From Amoeboradix gromovi (lineage: Eukaryota > Sanchytriomycota > Sanchytriomycetes > Sanchytriales > Sanchytriaceae): DNA of 21,025 nt. Shown here one piece after another: positions 7,753 to 15,806 of the stretch. The first letter of the stretch is position 1. Every line of letters begins with the position of its first letter. The notes beneath the pieces were generated by a model. The model made no database searches. It was not told the origin of the DNA and saw only the letters and a program-made list of their open reading frames with translations. The stretch covers positions 1-21,025 of the forward strand of contig JADGIF010000096.1 in assembly GCA_018985225.1 (NCBI GenBank). Reading direction: 5' to 3'. The translations under genes and the position numbers were made by a program.

Positions 7753-8378
7753 ACTCTACAGAAGCCAAAACTTTCTAAAACAAGTTTCAAAAAAGTAGAT
7801 TTAGCCAAGTAGAGAATTCACATATTACATCGAAAACGTTGTAAGTTAATAGTAGTCACTCTTATTTGTGAGAATGTGTTAGCACTACTCCAATACTTGT
7901 CATAATTCAATGACAGCTGTAGCAGTGTTTGGATGTTATAAACTAAGAAGTAGCAACAACAACGCTTCCATACCAAGTAAACACAAAGCTTTTTATTGAG
8001 TATACTGCAATAGTCTTCTATTTATGTCTGTTATTGCCACAACCATAATAAATCACATTCATGTTACCCTTACTTTTCCATGCCTTGAATTTTTGCTGTC
8101 TATCAGCAACTTTCATGTTCTTTGCCAGTAAAATAATCCACACAAGTCTCTAACATCAGGTTCAACTATGCAGATTTTGGTGGTCTTAGCGATGCTTAAG
8201 ATGACTGCTTTTTATTTAACTTGTTTTCTTTATTCTCTCTAGTGCCTTATTATCATGTTTTTGCACTTTTGCAATGGCTCTTTCTATCTGTTTTTTATTT
8301 CTTTGTTCTGTGGGGGGATAAGGAATTAATGATAATGGGTAGTCTAGTGTGGTTTCTAGGTGTACCTTTTACTTAGAA
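7753..8378. promoter_or_regulatory. Divergent intergenic region, AASS / MCM5
   Basis: These 626 bases separate the divergent starts of AASS (minus) and MCM5 (plus) and must hold both promoters. I see no coding frame with family similarity, no RNA gene and no repeat seen elsewhere in the window. T-rich tracts (8200-8310) precede MCM5. No specific regulatory site can be named. Confidence 0.5.
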
Positions 8379-10358
8379 ATGATGACATTTTGTCAGAATG
8401 GATCTTATATTTTTCAACCCGTTCATGGCAAATTCTGTAACAGAATGTTGAATCCGACTTCCACACTTCCGGTTGCGCAGACAGATACACAGATTATCGA
8501 TCAGCTCTGTCAATCAGATACAGATGCCGAGTTTGTTCAGCTAATACTTTCCAAATTCAATCCGATGTCCCCCTCCCAACCAATTTTGCTCACCAAGAAC
8601 GATTTGTCATTGTCATACAATCAGTTTGTAAAATGCCATGGTCTTCTCAATAACCCAATTCTGCTGAATTATCTCTCTTTGAAATCTAATGAATCTGTTC
8701 AACTCCATTGTCATTACACAGGTGATCCAGTCCCTTTCATTCAGGATACCTCTCAGCTGCACAAATTCATAAGCATCCACGGCATCATTACAAAGGTATT
8801 CGCTCCCTCTCTTGCTCCTAAGCTTCTCTGCTGGATCTGCTCTAATTGCAAAACCACTATTCACGGGAATGAACAGCAATACAACTGTGTAAACCAGTTG
8901 GAGTGCGGTCAGTCTACGATGCACATACACCATACGCATTCTCAGTTCACTCAAATTCAGTATATTACTTTGCAGGTTGATGATTTAAAACAGCAGGTTA
9001 GGATAGATGATTTGCACTTAATCGACCTTGTTAAGCCTGGTGATAAATGTGTCATTCACGGGTACTATCTTATAAGTCCGAGTAAGAATAACACAGTTCA
9101 TTCTACTATTATCCAATGTACAGGGATAACCCGTGATCTGAACTATGACGTTCAAAATAATGTGACGTACGAATCCAAAGACTATTTTGAGCACTTGACA
9201 AACCTAATAGCACCTTCTATATTTGGCCATACCGACATTAAACAAGCGTTAGTATTGCTCTTGCTCGGTGGAACTACCAGACCATTGCCAGACGTGCGAC
9301 TAAGAGGCGACATTCATGTTCTACTGATGGGTGATCCTGGTGTAGCTAAATCACAATTTTTAAAAAGAACGCAGCAGTTGGCACCACATGCTGTATTTAC
9401 AAGTGGAAAGGGATCTAGTGCGGCGGGATTGACAGCAGCAGTTTTAAATAAGAACAGACAATTTTACTTGGAAGCTGGTGCCATGGTACTAGCAGACAAA
9501 GGTGTAATATGCATAGACGAGTTTGACAAAATGAGAGAAGAAGACAGAGTAGCAATTCACGAGGCCATGGAACAGCAAACATTGAGTATAGCAAAGGCCG
9601 GTATCACCACTACGTTGAATGCTAGAGCGAGTGTGTTAGCAGCTGCTAACCCTATGTTTGGTAGAATCCAAGATACGAAATCAGCTGCGAGTCAAATTGA
9701 GTTTAAATCGTCTTTGTTGAGCAGATTTGATTTATTGTTTTGGTTGAGAGACAAGCATGATAGCGAGCAAGACATGAGAATAGCCATGCACGTGTTGCAA
9801 GTTCATCAGAGTACCAGTGAATCGCAAGACGCTGCACCGTTAATAGCCCATCTCAAGTTACTGGCTCCTACAATGTCCGTTGAAGCTAGTTCATTCTTGC
9901 ATGACACATATGTACAAATGCGTAGTAACATGTATGATTTAGAGTGCGCCAGTCAGACCCGATCGATGATTCCATTTACTGTTCGACATTTGGAAGCATT
10001 AGTAAGATTAAGTGAGGCTAGGGCCAAATGTGCTTGCAGTCCAGTAGTTATGATAGAACATTGTAAAGAGGCATTGCAGCTATTTAAACAAAGTACTTTA
10101 AGAACCTTACAAACTGTTTTGAAGCAGCCAACAAAATCATCGTTGAAAGCGATTCACCAGTTTATTGATTACCGGTTGCCTTTGGGAGCGCAAATGAGAG
10201 AATTGGTTATGATCAAAGAACTAGAAGGAAACGGTCACGATTATGATGCTATAGTACTGTGTATACAACAAATGATTAATAATAGCGAAATACAACAACG
10301 GCAACAAGGACAATATTTATTGAGAATTGGAGTGAAGAACAGAAACGATTATAGTTAA
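8379..10358 (+). CDS. MCM5: MCM5 replicative helicase subunit
   Basis: The protein is 659 aa from ATG 8379. An alternative ATG at 8445 gives 637 aa and also precedes all conserved sequence. MCM5 is one of six subunits of the MCM2-7 DNA helicase that licenses and unwinds origins. Visible are a zinc finger C154/C157/C170/C176 in the N-terminal OB region, Walker A GDPGVAKSQ (about 318-326), Walker B CIDEFDKM (about 378-385), the arginine finger SRFD (about 448-451) and a C-terminal winged helix. MCM5 rather than MCM7 is chosen for TSGKGSSAAGLTA, REEDRVAIHEAMEQQT, IPFTVRHLEALVRLSEA and the C-terminal EIQQRQQGQYLLRI. The Walker A Val (MCM5 usually has Thr) and SRFDLLFWLRD look MCM7-like. It is shorter than typical MCM5 (about 730 aa), and the loss is mostly at the N-terminus. 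Confidence 0.85.
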   Translation: MMTFCQNGSYIFQPVHGKFCNRMLNPTSTLPVAQTDTQIIDQLCQSDTDAEFVQLILSKFNPMSPSQPILLTKNDLSLSYNQFVKCHGLLNNPILLNYLSLKSNESVQLHCHYTGDPVPFIQDTSQLHKFISIHGIITKVFAPSLAPKLLCWICSNCKTTIHGNEQQYNCVNQLECGQSTMHIHHTHSQFTQIQYITLQVDDLKQQVRIDDLHLIDLVKPGDKCVIHGYYLISPSKNNTVHSTIIQCTGITRDLNYDVQNNVTYESKDYFEHLTNLIAPSIFGHTDIKQALVLLLLGGTTRPLPDVRLRGDIHVLLMGDPGVAKSQFLKRTQQLAPHAVFTSGKGSSAAGLTAAVLNKNRQFYLEAGAMVLADKGVICIDEFDKMREEDRVAIHEAMEQQTLSIAKAGITTTLNARASVLAAANPMFGRIQDTKSAASQIEFKSSLLSRFDLLFWLRDKHDSEQDMRIAMHVLQVHQSTSESQDAAPLIAHLKLLAPTMSVEASSFLHDTYVQMRSNMYDLECASQTRSMIPFTVRHLEALVRLSEARAKCACSPVVMIEHCKEALQLFKQSTLRTLQTVLKQPTKSSLKAIHQFIDYRLPLGAQMRELVMIKELEGNGHDYDAIVLCIQQMINNSEIQQRQQGQYLLRIGVKNRNDYS

Positions 10359-10493
10359 ATAAATTGTTTACTATGATTATATTAGTTTTATCACTAGATT
10401 ATGGTTATTTCTACAGATTTGTTATTGAGTGGAACAGAAAATTCAGTTCTTCTCATCTGTGACAAATAGCACAAAGAATATTGCTAAAATATA

Positions 10494-10745
10494 ATGAAGC
10501 GTTTGCTATCCAACGTCTACAAGGTGTGGAACTATAAAGAGAACCAATTTGGAGATATATACATGCGTAAACCAGCATCTAGAGGCATACAGGAACTTAT
10601 GGTAGCTAGTAACACATGCTTGAAATAATTGCATCTTCATTCCATTTCAGCTCAGTCTGATGGAAGCGTAAGCAAAAATTACTACGAGATAACTAGCTTT
10701 TCTGCTTCTATGTGGAAATTCTTGATTTTCTATGAAGGTCAGGTT
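10494..10745 (+). pseudogene. Fanzor element relic, copy C
   Basis: A 44-codon ATG frame at about 10494-10629 begins MKRLLSNVYK, resembling copy A's MKRFLYNLFK; the DNA is also similar (atgaagcg.tt.ct). After a deleted zinc-ribbon stretch, 10630-10745 aligns with copy A 2013-2134 (tgcatc..cattc, gcgtaagcaa, gtggaaattcttgattttct). The tail frame reads like copy A's (SDGSVSKNYYEITSFSASMW against YGSAGVSNHCNGASSIASFS). No intact nuclease remains. A ccatttcag acceptor-like site at 10650 could allow the two frames to be joined, but nothing shows this is expressed. Confidence 0.6.
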
Positions 10746-10830
10746 TCCTGCGGCCCGGCTACTGTTTTTAAAATTTGAAATCGCGCAAATAAAATAATTT
10801 AATTAACATCCATATAACAACAACAAAGAG

Positions 10831-11368
10831 ATGGGCTTGCTGCTTTCTTCGGAAAATAAAAATCTGCGCAAGAATTCCTTGCTAACAAATACCACTAGCA
10901 GATCAGTTCTAAAAACATCAATGGTCCTTGATTACCATAATTCTTTGTTTAGACTAGCCACACTGTCAAGTCAACTTCAATACACTTTAAATCATCCTAC
11001 AGGTAGGGCTCTATTGATGGGTTTCCTGGAGTCTGAGCAGTCTGTTGACAACCTGAAGTTTTATGAAGAGATTGTCTCATTTAGGAGACTTTTTTTGCCA
11101 TTGAAGCCAATAATATTCATAGACATCAAAACGAAGGCTAGTTACATTTTGGCAAACTATGTAATGGACGATTCTCCATTTCAGGTATACTTGCCTTCAC
11201 AGGTTAAAGATCAGTATTTAAAATTAACTTAGGTTGATAAAAAATGTAAGATTATCTAAGAATGTAATGGACTATTATAAAGTGTTCGACAATGCTGCCC
11301 AGTCTGTTTATCAGATTATTCTCAACGATTCTTTTAGACGGTTTGTGACTAAGAATAAAAAGATGTAA
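10831..11368 (+). CDS. Small RGS-domain protein (G-protein GTPase activator)
   Basis: Exons 10831-11213 and 11233-11368 give 172 aa. The RGS fold accelerates GTP hydrolysis by G-alpha subunits. Visible are LSSQLQYTLNHPTGRALLMGFLESEQSVDNLKFYEEIVSFR split over helices 3-5, then YVMDDSPFQVYLPSQVKDQ, and in exon 2 MDYYKVFDNAAQSVYQIILND followed by SFRRFV, the closing RGS helices. Without splicing the frame stops at 11232 and loses that last third. The N-terminus MGLLLSS fits an N-myristoylation signal (Gly2, Ser6), which would put it at membranes near G proteins. It is little more than the RGS domain, with no DEP, PX or GGL domain. Start: first ATG, 35 codons before the RGS similarity. Confidence 0.9.
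11214..11232 (+). other. 19-nt spliceosomal intron in the RGS gene
   Basis: The segment reads gtatttaaaattaacttag, with GT...AG ends and a branch-like ttaac four bases before the acceptor AG. It splits a Gln codon (CA|G). Retention gives an in-frame TAG. Removal restores 44 further codons that match the C-terminal RGS helices. Same length and phase as the AASS intron. Confidence 0.85.
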
Positions 11369-11426
11369 ACAAATTTAAAGGCCATAAAAAAATAGTTCAT
11401 TTAATTAGCCTACAAATTTACTAACA

Positions 11427-11748
11427 TTAAAAGAGCCGGTCGTGTTTTGCTTTTCCTATCAGGATTTTACTTTGAGTGTATGCCTCTTCATAAATTTTGT
11501 CTTTGTTTGTTGTATTCAGGTGATCTGAAAACCCTTTGCATCTAATTAAATGAGTTCTATATGCGTCGGCTCTCATAATTTTCAATTTTTTGTAGCAGTA
11601 GCGACATGGGACTAAGTTATATTAAAAAGATACTTGAAGGTGCATGGACATTTTTGGTGTGCCTTGCTAACCCTGACCTATCCATAAATGTTTTCTCGCA
11701 TGTATTGCAGATAAACTTCTCTTTTTGAGATTCTCCAGTACTTCCCAT
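11427..11748 (-). CDS. Two-finger zinc-finger protein, spliced
   Basis: Exon 1 (11748-11634, first ATG after an upstream in-frame TGA) and exon 2 (11611-11427) join to 99 aa when the 22-nt intron 11612-11633 is removed. Finger 1 is a classic C2H2: C14, C17, F21, L27, H30, H35. Finger 2 is C2HC-like: C41, C44, H59, C63. It starts within three residues of the splice joint, so splicing places both fingers in one frame at normal linker spacing. The rest is a basic helical tail ending KAKHDRLF. Two such fingers usually bind nucleic acid or protein; no family name can be given. It is tail-to-tail with the RGS gene (58 bp between stops). Each exon alone is too short for ordinary ORF calling. Confidence 0.7.
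11612..11633 (-). other. 22-nt intron in the zinc-finger gene
   Basis: Minus-strand GT...AG segment beginning gtatcttttt and ending ataacttag, nearly the same acceptor context as the RGS intron (ttaacttag). It contains a stop in frame, and its length is one more than a multiple of three. Removal fuses two zinc-binding exons. Confidence 0.65.
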
Positions 11749-11982
11749 AGGGCTTAGATGTTTCCGATTTCATTTTTTTAAACGGGCGGGCACACTACCT
11801 GATTTCATTTTCAAGATACTAGAGAGCATCGAATGAGTTTTCAGCGCATTCATTTTAGTGCTAATATTTCGATTAAGATACTGGCGTAGGCCATGCAATT
11901 ACACATTGGCCGGGAATTTCATCATGTTATTAAAACGTGGCCCTTTTAAGATGCATATAAGCCTACAGTTACACAGTCTAAA
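11749..11982. other. Intergenic region upstream of two divergent small genes
   Basis: These 234 bases lie between the zinc-finger gene (minus) and the small plus-strand gene. I see no further coding signal. Two gatttcatttt copies (about 11767 and 11802) and a short GC-rich tract (gggcgggc) are the only features. It presumably holds both promoters. Confidence 0.4.
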
Positions 11983-12276
11983 ATGATGATATATTCGGTG
12001 CTGTTTCGCGACTCAAAATACAAATTGTGGACCGTAAAGCAGGTCTGGACCAACTGTTTCCAATTAGTTATAAGTAATCATAAGATAACTCTAGACGACA
12101 TTGAAGACATCAAGTTTTCTAAAGTTAGGAATACATTGCACATCTCTACTAATGATAATAGACACTATTGGATAAAGTTTCCTACAACGATCGAAGCGGT
12201 CGAGCTTCGAAATTACTTAGATCAGCTTATTTTACAGCCTTTAATAGCTCTGCAAAGACAGCCTCGGTATGTATAA
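11983..12276 (+). CDS. Small hypothetical protein, possible PH-like fold
   Basis: The protein is 97 aa with paired ATGs at the start. I do not recognise a family. The pattern is alternating beta-type strands (YSVLFRDSKYKLWTV, CFQLVIS, KITLDDIEDIKFSK, NTLHISTNDNRHYWIKF) followed by one C-terminal helix (TIEAVELRNYLDQLI). That order resembles the end of a pleckstrin-homology-like domain, but the protein is short for one and no binding residues can be named. Its stop is 5 bp from the end of kexin on the opposite strand. Codon use and compactness look like a real gene. Confidence 0.6.
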   Translation: MMIYSVLFRDSKYKLWTVKQVWTNCFQLVISNHKITLDDIEDIKFSKVRNTLHISTNDNRHYWIKFPTTIEAVELRNYLDQLILQPLIALQRQPRYV

Positions 12277-12281
12277 TAAAA

Positions 12282-14682
12282 TCATTTATTTTTAAATGCC
12301 GACTTGTACAAATCAAGTGCCTCTTTTTTGTTAGTAAACCCAGATCCAGATCTTGTTAAAGGTGACAAAGGCGATAGTGGCATGTCAGAGACTAGTCCTC
12401 TCTTTTCTCTGGTGCTTAAAGAGTCAATTGAAATACTTCGTGGTAGCGCTGATGTTGTATGCTGTTTTTTGAACGGGTAGTTGACTGGAACCTCTATAGG
12501 TGATGATTTTACATCGTCGTCATAGTTTACTTTGATGTTGCTTAATGAAAATTCCGTGTACTGAGATGTCTTTTCCCTTTTAGGTTTAATCAACTTAAAG
12601 TATATTAAACTTGATAACCCAAAAATTAAAAATATTCCAAGAAATATTCCAAATGCCACCCAATTTGCCGGGTCGGGTACTTGAATATCTTGCTCACATG
12701 TACTTAATTGACACTCACCATGTATGTACAACTCCCATTCATGTAATATTCCTTTCGACCTCAGTAATGACTCTTCTTTACCATTTATTGGTATTGGCCT
12801 TGTTGTGTTTGCATATGTGTCAACTATTATCAGCTTCCAATTGCCTTCAATTTCCTCTTTCCAATACCTGTTAGTCATAAACGTCCATGTCAACCCTTTT
12901 TCAGATAAATCATTTTGCCTGGACCTAGCCAGAGGCGCTATTGTCCCTTTGGGAGAAAGCAATTGAAATGCCAAGTCACCTCTTCTTAGATGAGAAATAT
13001 CCACACGAACCTGTATATGCTCAGCTGTTTTTATTTTGTTGTTTGAAGCTATAGTTATTACAGACTCAGTAGCCTTATCGCTGCTGATTATCAACTTTGG
13101 AGTCACAACTACTGAAAAAGAGAAACTTTCCTTTAAATTCACATAGTTGGCGGCATTAGATATTAATTTACTGGTATCCAATAATCCAAATCCAAACTGC
13201 GGATGAAAGTCAATTCCTGCTGCATTTGTTTGCCATCGTTGGTCGCTGCGTGAATTTTTTACGGTACTCTTTAACAGGAGATATTGGACATCCCTCCATC
13301 CTAATGTTGGATTAGATTCAAGGAGCAACGCGATTGCTCCACTAGCTAGAGGCGCTGCTGCTGAGGTTCCAAAATGGTGACTTGAACACGAGTTTTCTAC
13401 ATCGGAGGTGTGTATAGGATTATCATTATCTCCACCAGGAAGTACTACATGTATCGCAGAGCATTCTTCACCATACCATGGACTTTTTCCATCTATATCT
13501 ACTGCTCCGATTGCGATGGTATATATTGAGTTTACATAGCCATCATAATTGCAATCATCGTTAGTCAAGCCCCCATTACCACTGGCTATTACATATATTA
13601 AGCCTGTGCCGTTTCTGCCATTAGTGATTCCATTTTTTAATGCAACGCTAGCAATTCTTCCCGGACCATCAATTTGAGTTCCGTCATCACTAGGTCCCCA
13701 GCTCATGGAGAATATATGTTGAGATTGATAATTGTAGTTAAATGCTTGTGCCTCATCGCTATCTGTAGGAAAAGTGTCACCAATGATAGTGACACCACTA
13801 ATTGTGGAATCGTATGCTACGCCGACACCACATATTTTATTATTAGGTCTCCCTACTATTTCGGCAGCACATCTAGTTCCATGATGGTCTAAATGTAGAT
13901 TAACAGGATTAACTTCCAATGAGCCAGTGAGAATGTTCTTACTTGCCTTTGGATCAAAGGAATCGATGATATCTGGATGGCTATGTGATATTCCATCATC
14001 AACAACAGTAATTCTAATACCTTTACCATGTAAATTTCTATCCCACACTGGCATAATGTTCATATCAACCGCATCGCGATGTATTTTTAAATCTGTAAAA
14101 GATTTATCAAGGTGCCAGCTAGATTTGAAATCGGGGTCGTTGAACGAAGGAATGCTACGGTGTTCTCTTTTCTTACCTACCTGTTTCTCATACCATGATA
14201 TCTTGTTGGAATTCAAAAAATCATTTTCAATTTCTGCATCATCCAAATCTCGTTTATGTAGTGGTTTTCCTACTAGAAAGTAGCCAGGTAAGCCAGCAAT
14301 GTTACCCTTGAACACGTAGCCCATCTCTTCTATTTCAATTTTCGCGTCATCATCTGTCAAGGGCTCACTATTCATATGAGCTAAATGAACAGCATAGTCC
14401 ATAGAGTGGCTCAGGCCATCCTCTGAAAAATCAGTTTTTTCCCAGAAATTGCAGCGTTCTGCTGCTATCAATAGTTGTTGGTTGCAGGTATGTCCCTTAT
14501 ATCCTGTCCCATTTTCATTATTTTGTTTCTACATCTCAAATCGGCTCGAAAATCATATCCTATGTCACGGGAAAGATGAATTGATACCAAGCCAGCTATT
14601 AGTATATAAAGAAATCTTTATGGAAACTGCATAAGAATTAGGATTGATAAGCTTTACTTAATAATAAAAAGGTGCAAGCCAT
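12282..14682 (-). CDS. KEX2: Kexin-type proprotein convertase (5' exons tentative)
   Basis: The main exon (14471 or slightly upstream down to 12282, 729 codons) encodes a subtilisin-family kexin, which cuts secretory precursors after dibasic sites in the late Golgi. Counting from 14471: pro-region with KR sites (73-74, 101-102), catalytic Asp158 (VVDDG), His197 (HGTRCA), oxyanion Asn299 (SGNGG) and Ser370 (GTSAAAPLASG). A P-domain, one membrane helix (WVAFGIFLGIFLIFGLSSLIYF) and a cytosolic tail follow. The frame opens with a TTG and has no ATG or signal peptide, so upstream exons are required. A likely first exon starts at ATG 14682 (MACTFLLL), with a donor gtaaagc at 14657 and a ttatgcag acceptor at 14627 (31-nt intron), continuing a hydrophobic segment. 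The next splice, into the main exon, is unresolved. Confidence 0.9.
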
Positions 14683-14703
14683 AGGAAAACCAAGCTGACG
14701 CAG

Positions 14704-14719
14704 TCCCTGGATTCAGGGA
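14704..14719. other. Short perfect hairpin
   Basis: TCCCTG (14704-14709) and CAGGGA (14714-14719) form a 6-bp stem with a GATT loop between kexin's 5' end and MITE copy B. There is no U-run or gene partner. It may be chance or an edge of mobile sequence. Confidence 0.3.
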
Positions 14720-14756
14720 GTGTGGCTTATTCAAGCAATTAGATAACTTAACAGTG

Positions 14757-15042
14757 GGGACATCAAACTTAAAAACTAGACTAACTTTCTGAGACAGCTT
14801 GAATCATTATATCAAGTGTGTATTAACCGATAGTAAATTAAATTAAATTAATCTTATTGGTTGCACCTTTTGCTTAGACACTCAAAGACCTTCACTATTT
14901 GAAAGAGATAGTGGGTCATCTTGTTTTATTTTAAAGAGGGGAATGACATTAATGAAAGAAAGACTTATTATTAATAGTATTTCCTTCTTATGGAGCACCT
15001 ACTTTAAAAACGACTTGGTCTAGTTTTTATATTTGGTGTCCC
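14757..15042. mobile_element. MITE copy B (286 bp)
   Basis: Begins GGGACATCAAAC and ends TTTGGTGTCCC, with about 29-bp imperfect terminal inverted repeats. Compared with copy A (2634-3085) it lacks about 170 internal bases but keeps both ends and the block around caccttttgcttaga...ctcaaagacctt...tatggagcacct. It has no coding capacity. Flanks (cagtg / agttg) give no clear target duplication. It lies between the kexin 5' end and the next plus-strand gene, whose open frame reaches back into the element's end. Confidence 0.85.
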
Positions 15043-15082
15043 AGTTGACTTTTTAATTGAAATTTATTATTTGAAACATAAG

Positions 15083-15394
15083 ATGCTCTGCCTTGATAAC
15101 AAATTGTTATTTGGCTCTGGACCTTGCAATAAGGCTGGATTGTACAGCGATGAGGGCCACTACATTAATGATCCGCAAAAAATACAAATATATACTCTTG
15201 ATGATAAACTTATGTATGTGGACACAATAAAGATCAAAGGCGCTATGGATAAAATAGAGCCGCTTTTAGCGCCTCTTCCAAGACTTCATAACCCCCAGCC
15301 AACACAAGCACAAAGTGGAATAAAGTGGTATTGGTATTTACTTGGTGGATGGTTTATATTAAATATTATTGGTGGCGTTGGTGCAAGTAAGTAA
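15083..15394 (+). CDS. Small C-terminally membrane-anchored protein, unknown
   Basis: The protein is 103 aa from ATG 15083; TTG 15071 is also in frame, and the frame is open back to 15008 inside the MITE. The N-terminal 75 residues are polar, with two short motifs (LLFGSGPCNKAGLY; PQKIQIYTLDDKLMYVDTI) that look like beta structure. A proline-rich spacer follows, then one hydrophobic helix (WYWYLLGGWFILNIIGGVG) right at the C-terminus. This topology suggests a tail-anchored protein of the ER or another inner membrane. No family is recognised. MITE copy B ends 40 bp upstream and may supply promoter sequence. Confidence 0.55.
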   Translation: MLCLDNKLLFGSGPCNKAGLYSDEGHYINDPQKIQIYTLDDKLMYVDTIKIKGAMDKIEPLLAPLPRLHNPQPTQAQSGIKWYWYLLGGWFILNIIGGVGASK

Positions 15395-15806
15395 GATAAA
15401 TAAATTCTAAATATCCAAGTCATACCTAGCTATTTAAGCTTATATATGGTATTCATGAGCGCAATTATAGCATTTGAATCTTCTCGAATGCACGCTTTCT
15501 TTCAATTTGTGGCTGCACTTAAAACGTTTGGCTTAGTGTCAGCACTTCTTTGCATGCAACAGTAAGTATCAGGCACTTGAAGTAACTGTTAGAACCACTT
15601 CCCAAACTCATTGTCGTCTACAATGTTCAGCTTCGTTATCAATGATCAATAAAATATTTCAGTCGCATCTTAATTATGCAATAACTAGCGCTAAACAGAT
15701 TTATTGTTCAACCTTTAGAGTATCCTTCTGGCAAATACCTAGCCGAGATTAATTGTTTAATGTTTCATCTGCTTTACACTTAGACCTTTTGTGGCTTGAA
15801 ATATTT
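15395..15806 (+). other. Intergenic stretch with a doubtful small spliced ORF
   Basis: Between the small membrane protein and SCAR/WAVE. A 36-codon frame, ATG 15457 to TAA 15567, is followed by a strong donor-like gtaagt at its end. Joining it by a 32-nt GT-AG segment (acceptor ctgttag) to downstream sequence would keep about 60 further codons open. The predicted product has no known motif apart from a hydrophobic segment. I treat it as unproven. The rest presumably holds the SCAR/WAVE promoter. Confidence 0.25.

Noticed and set aside
11184-11201. An 18-nt GT-AG segment inside RGS exon 1
   Set aside because: Its length is a multiple of three and its codons (VYLPSQ region) match the RGS domain, so it is coding and needs no removal.
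12611-14283. Several plus-strand open frames opposite kexin
   Set aside because: Antisense shadows of a gene with full catalytic-domain conservation.
14615-14632. A 12-nt intron that would give kexin a start at ATG 14632
   Set aside because: It would join the ATG to a hydrophobic frame, but 12 nt is below any spliceosomal intron I know, and the 31-nt model from ATG 14682 is more plausible.
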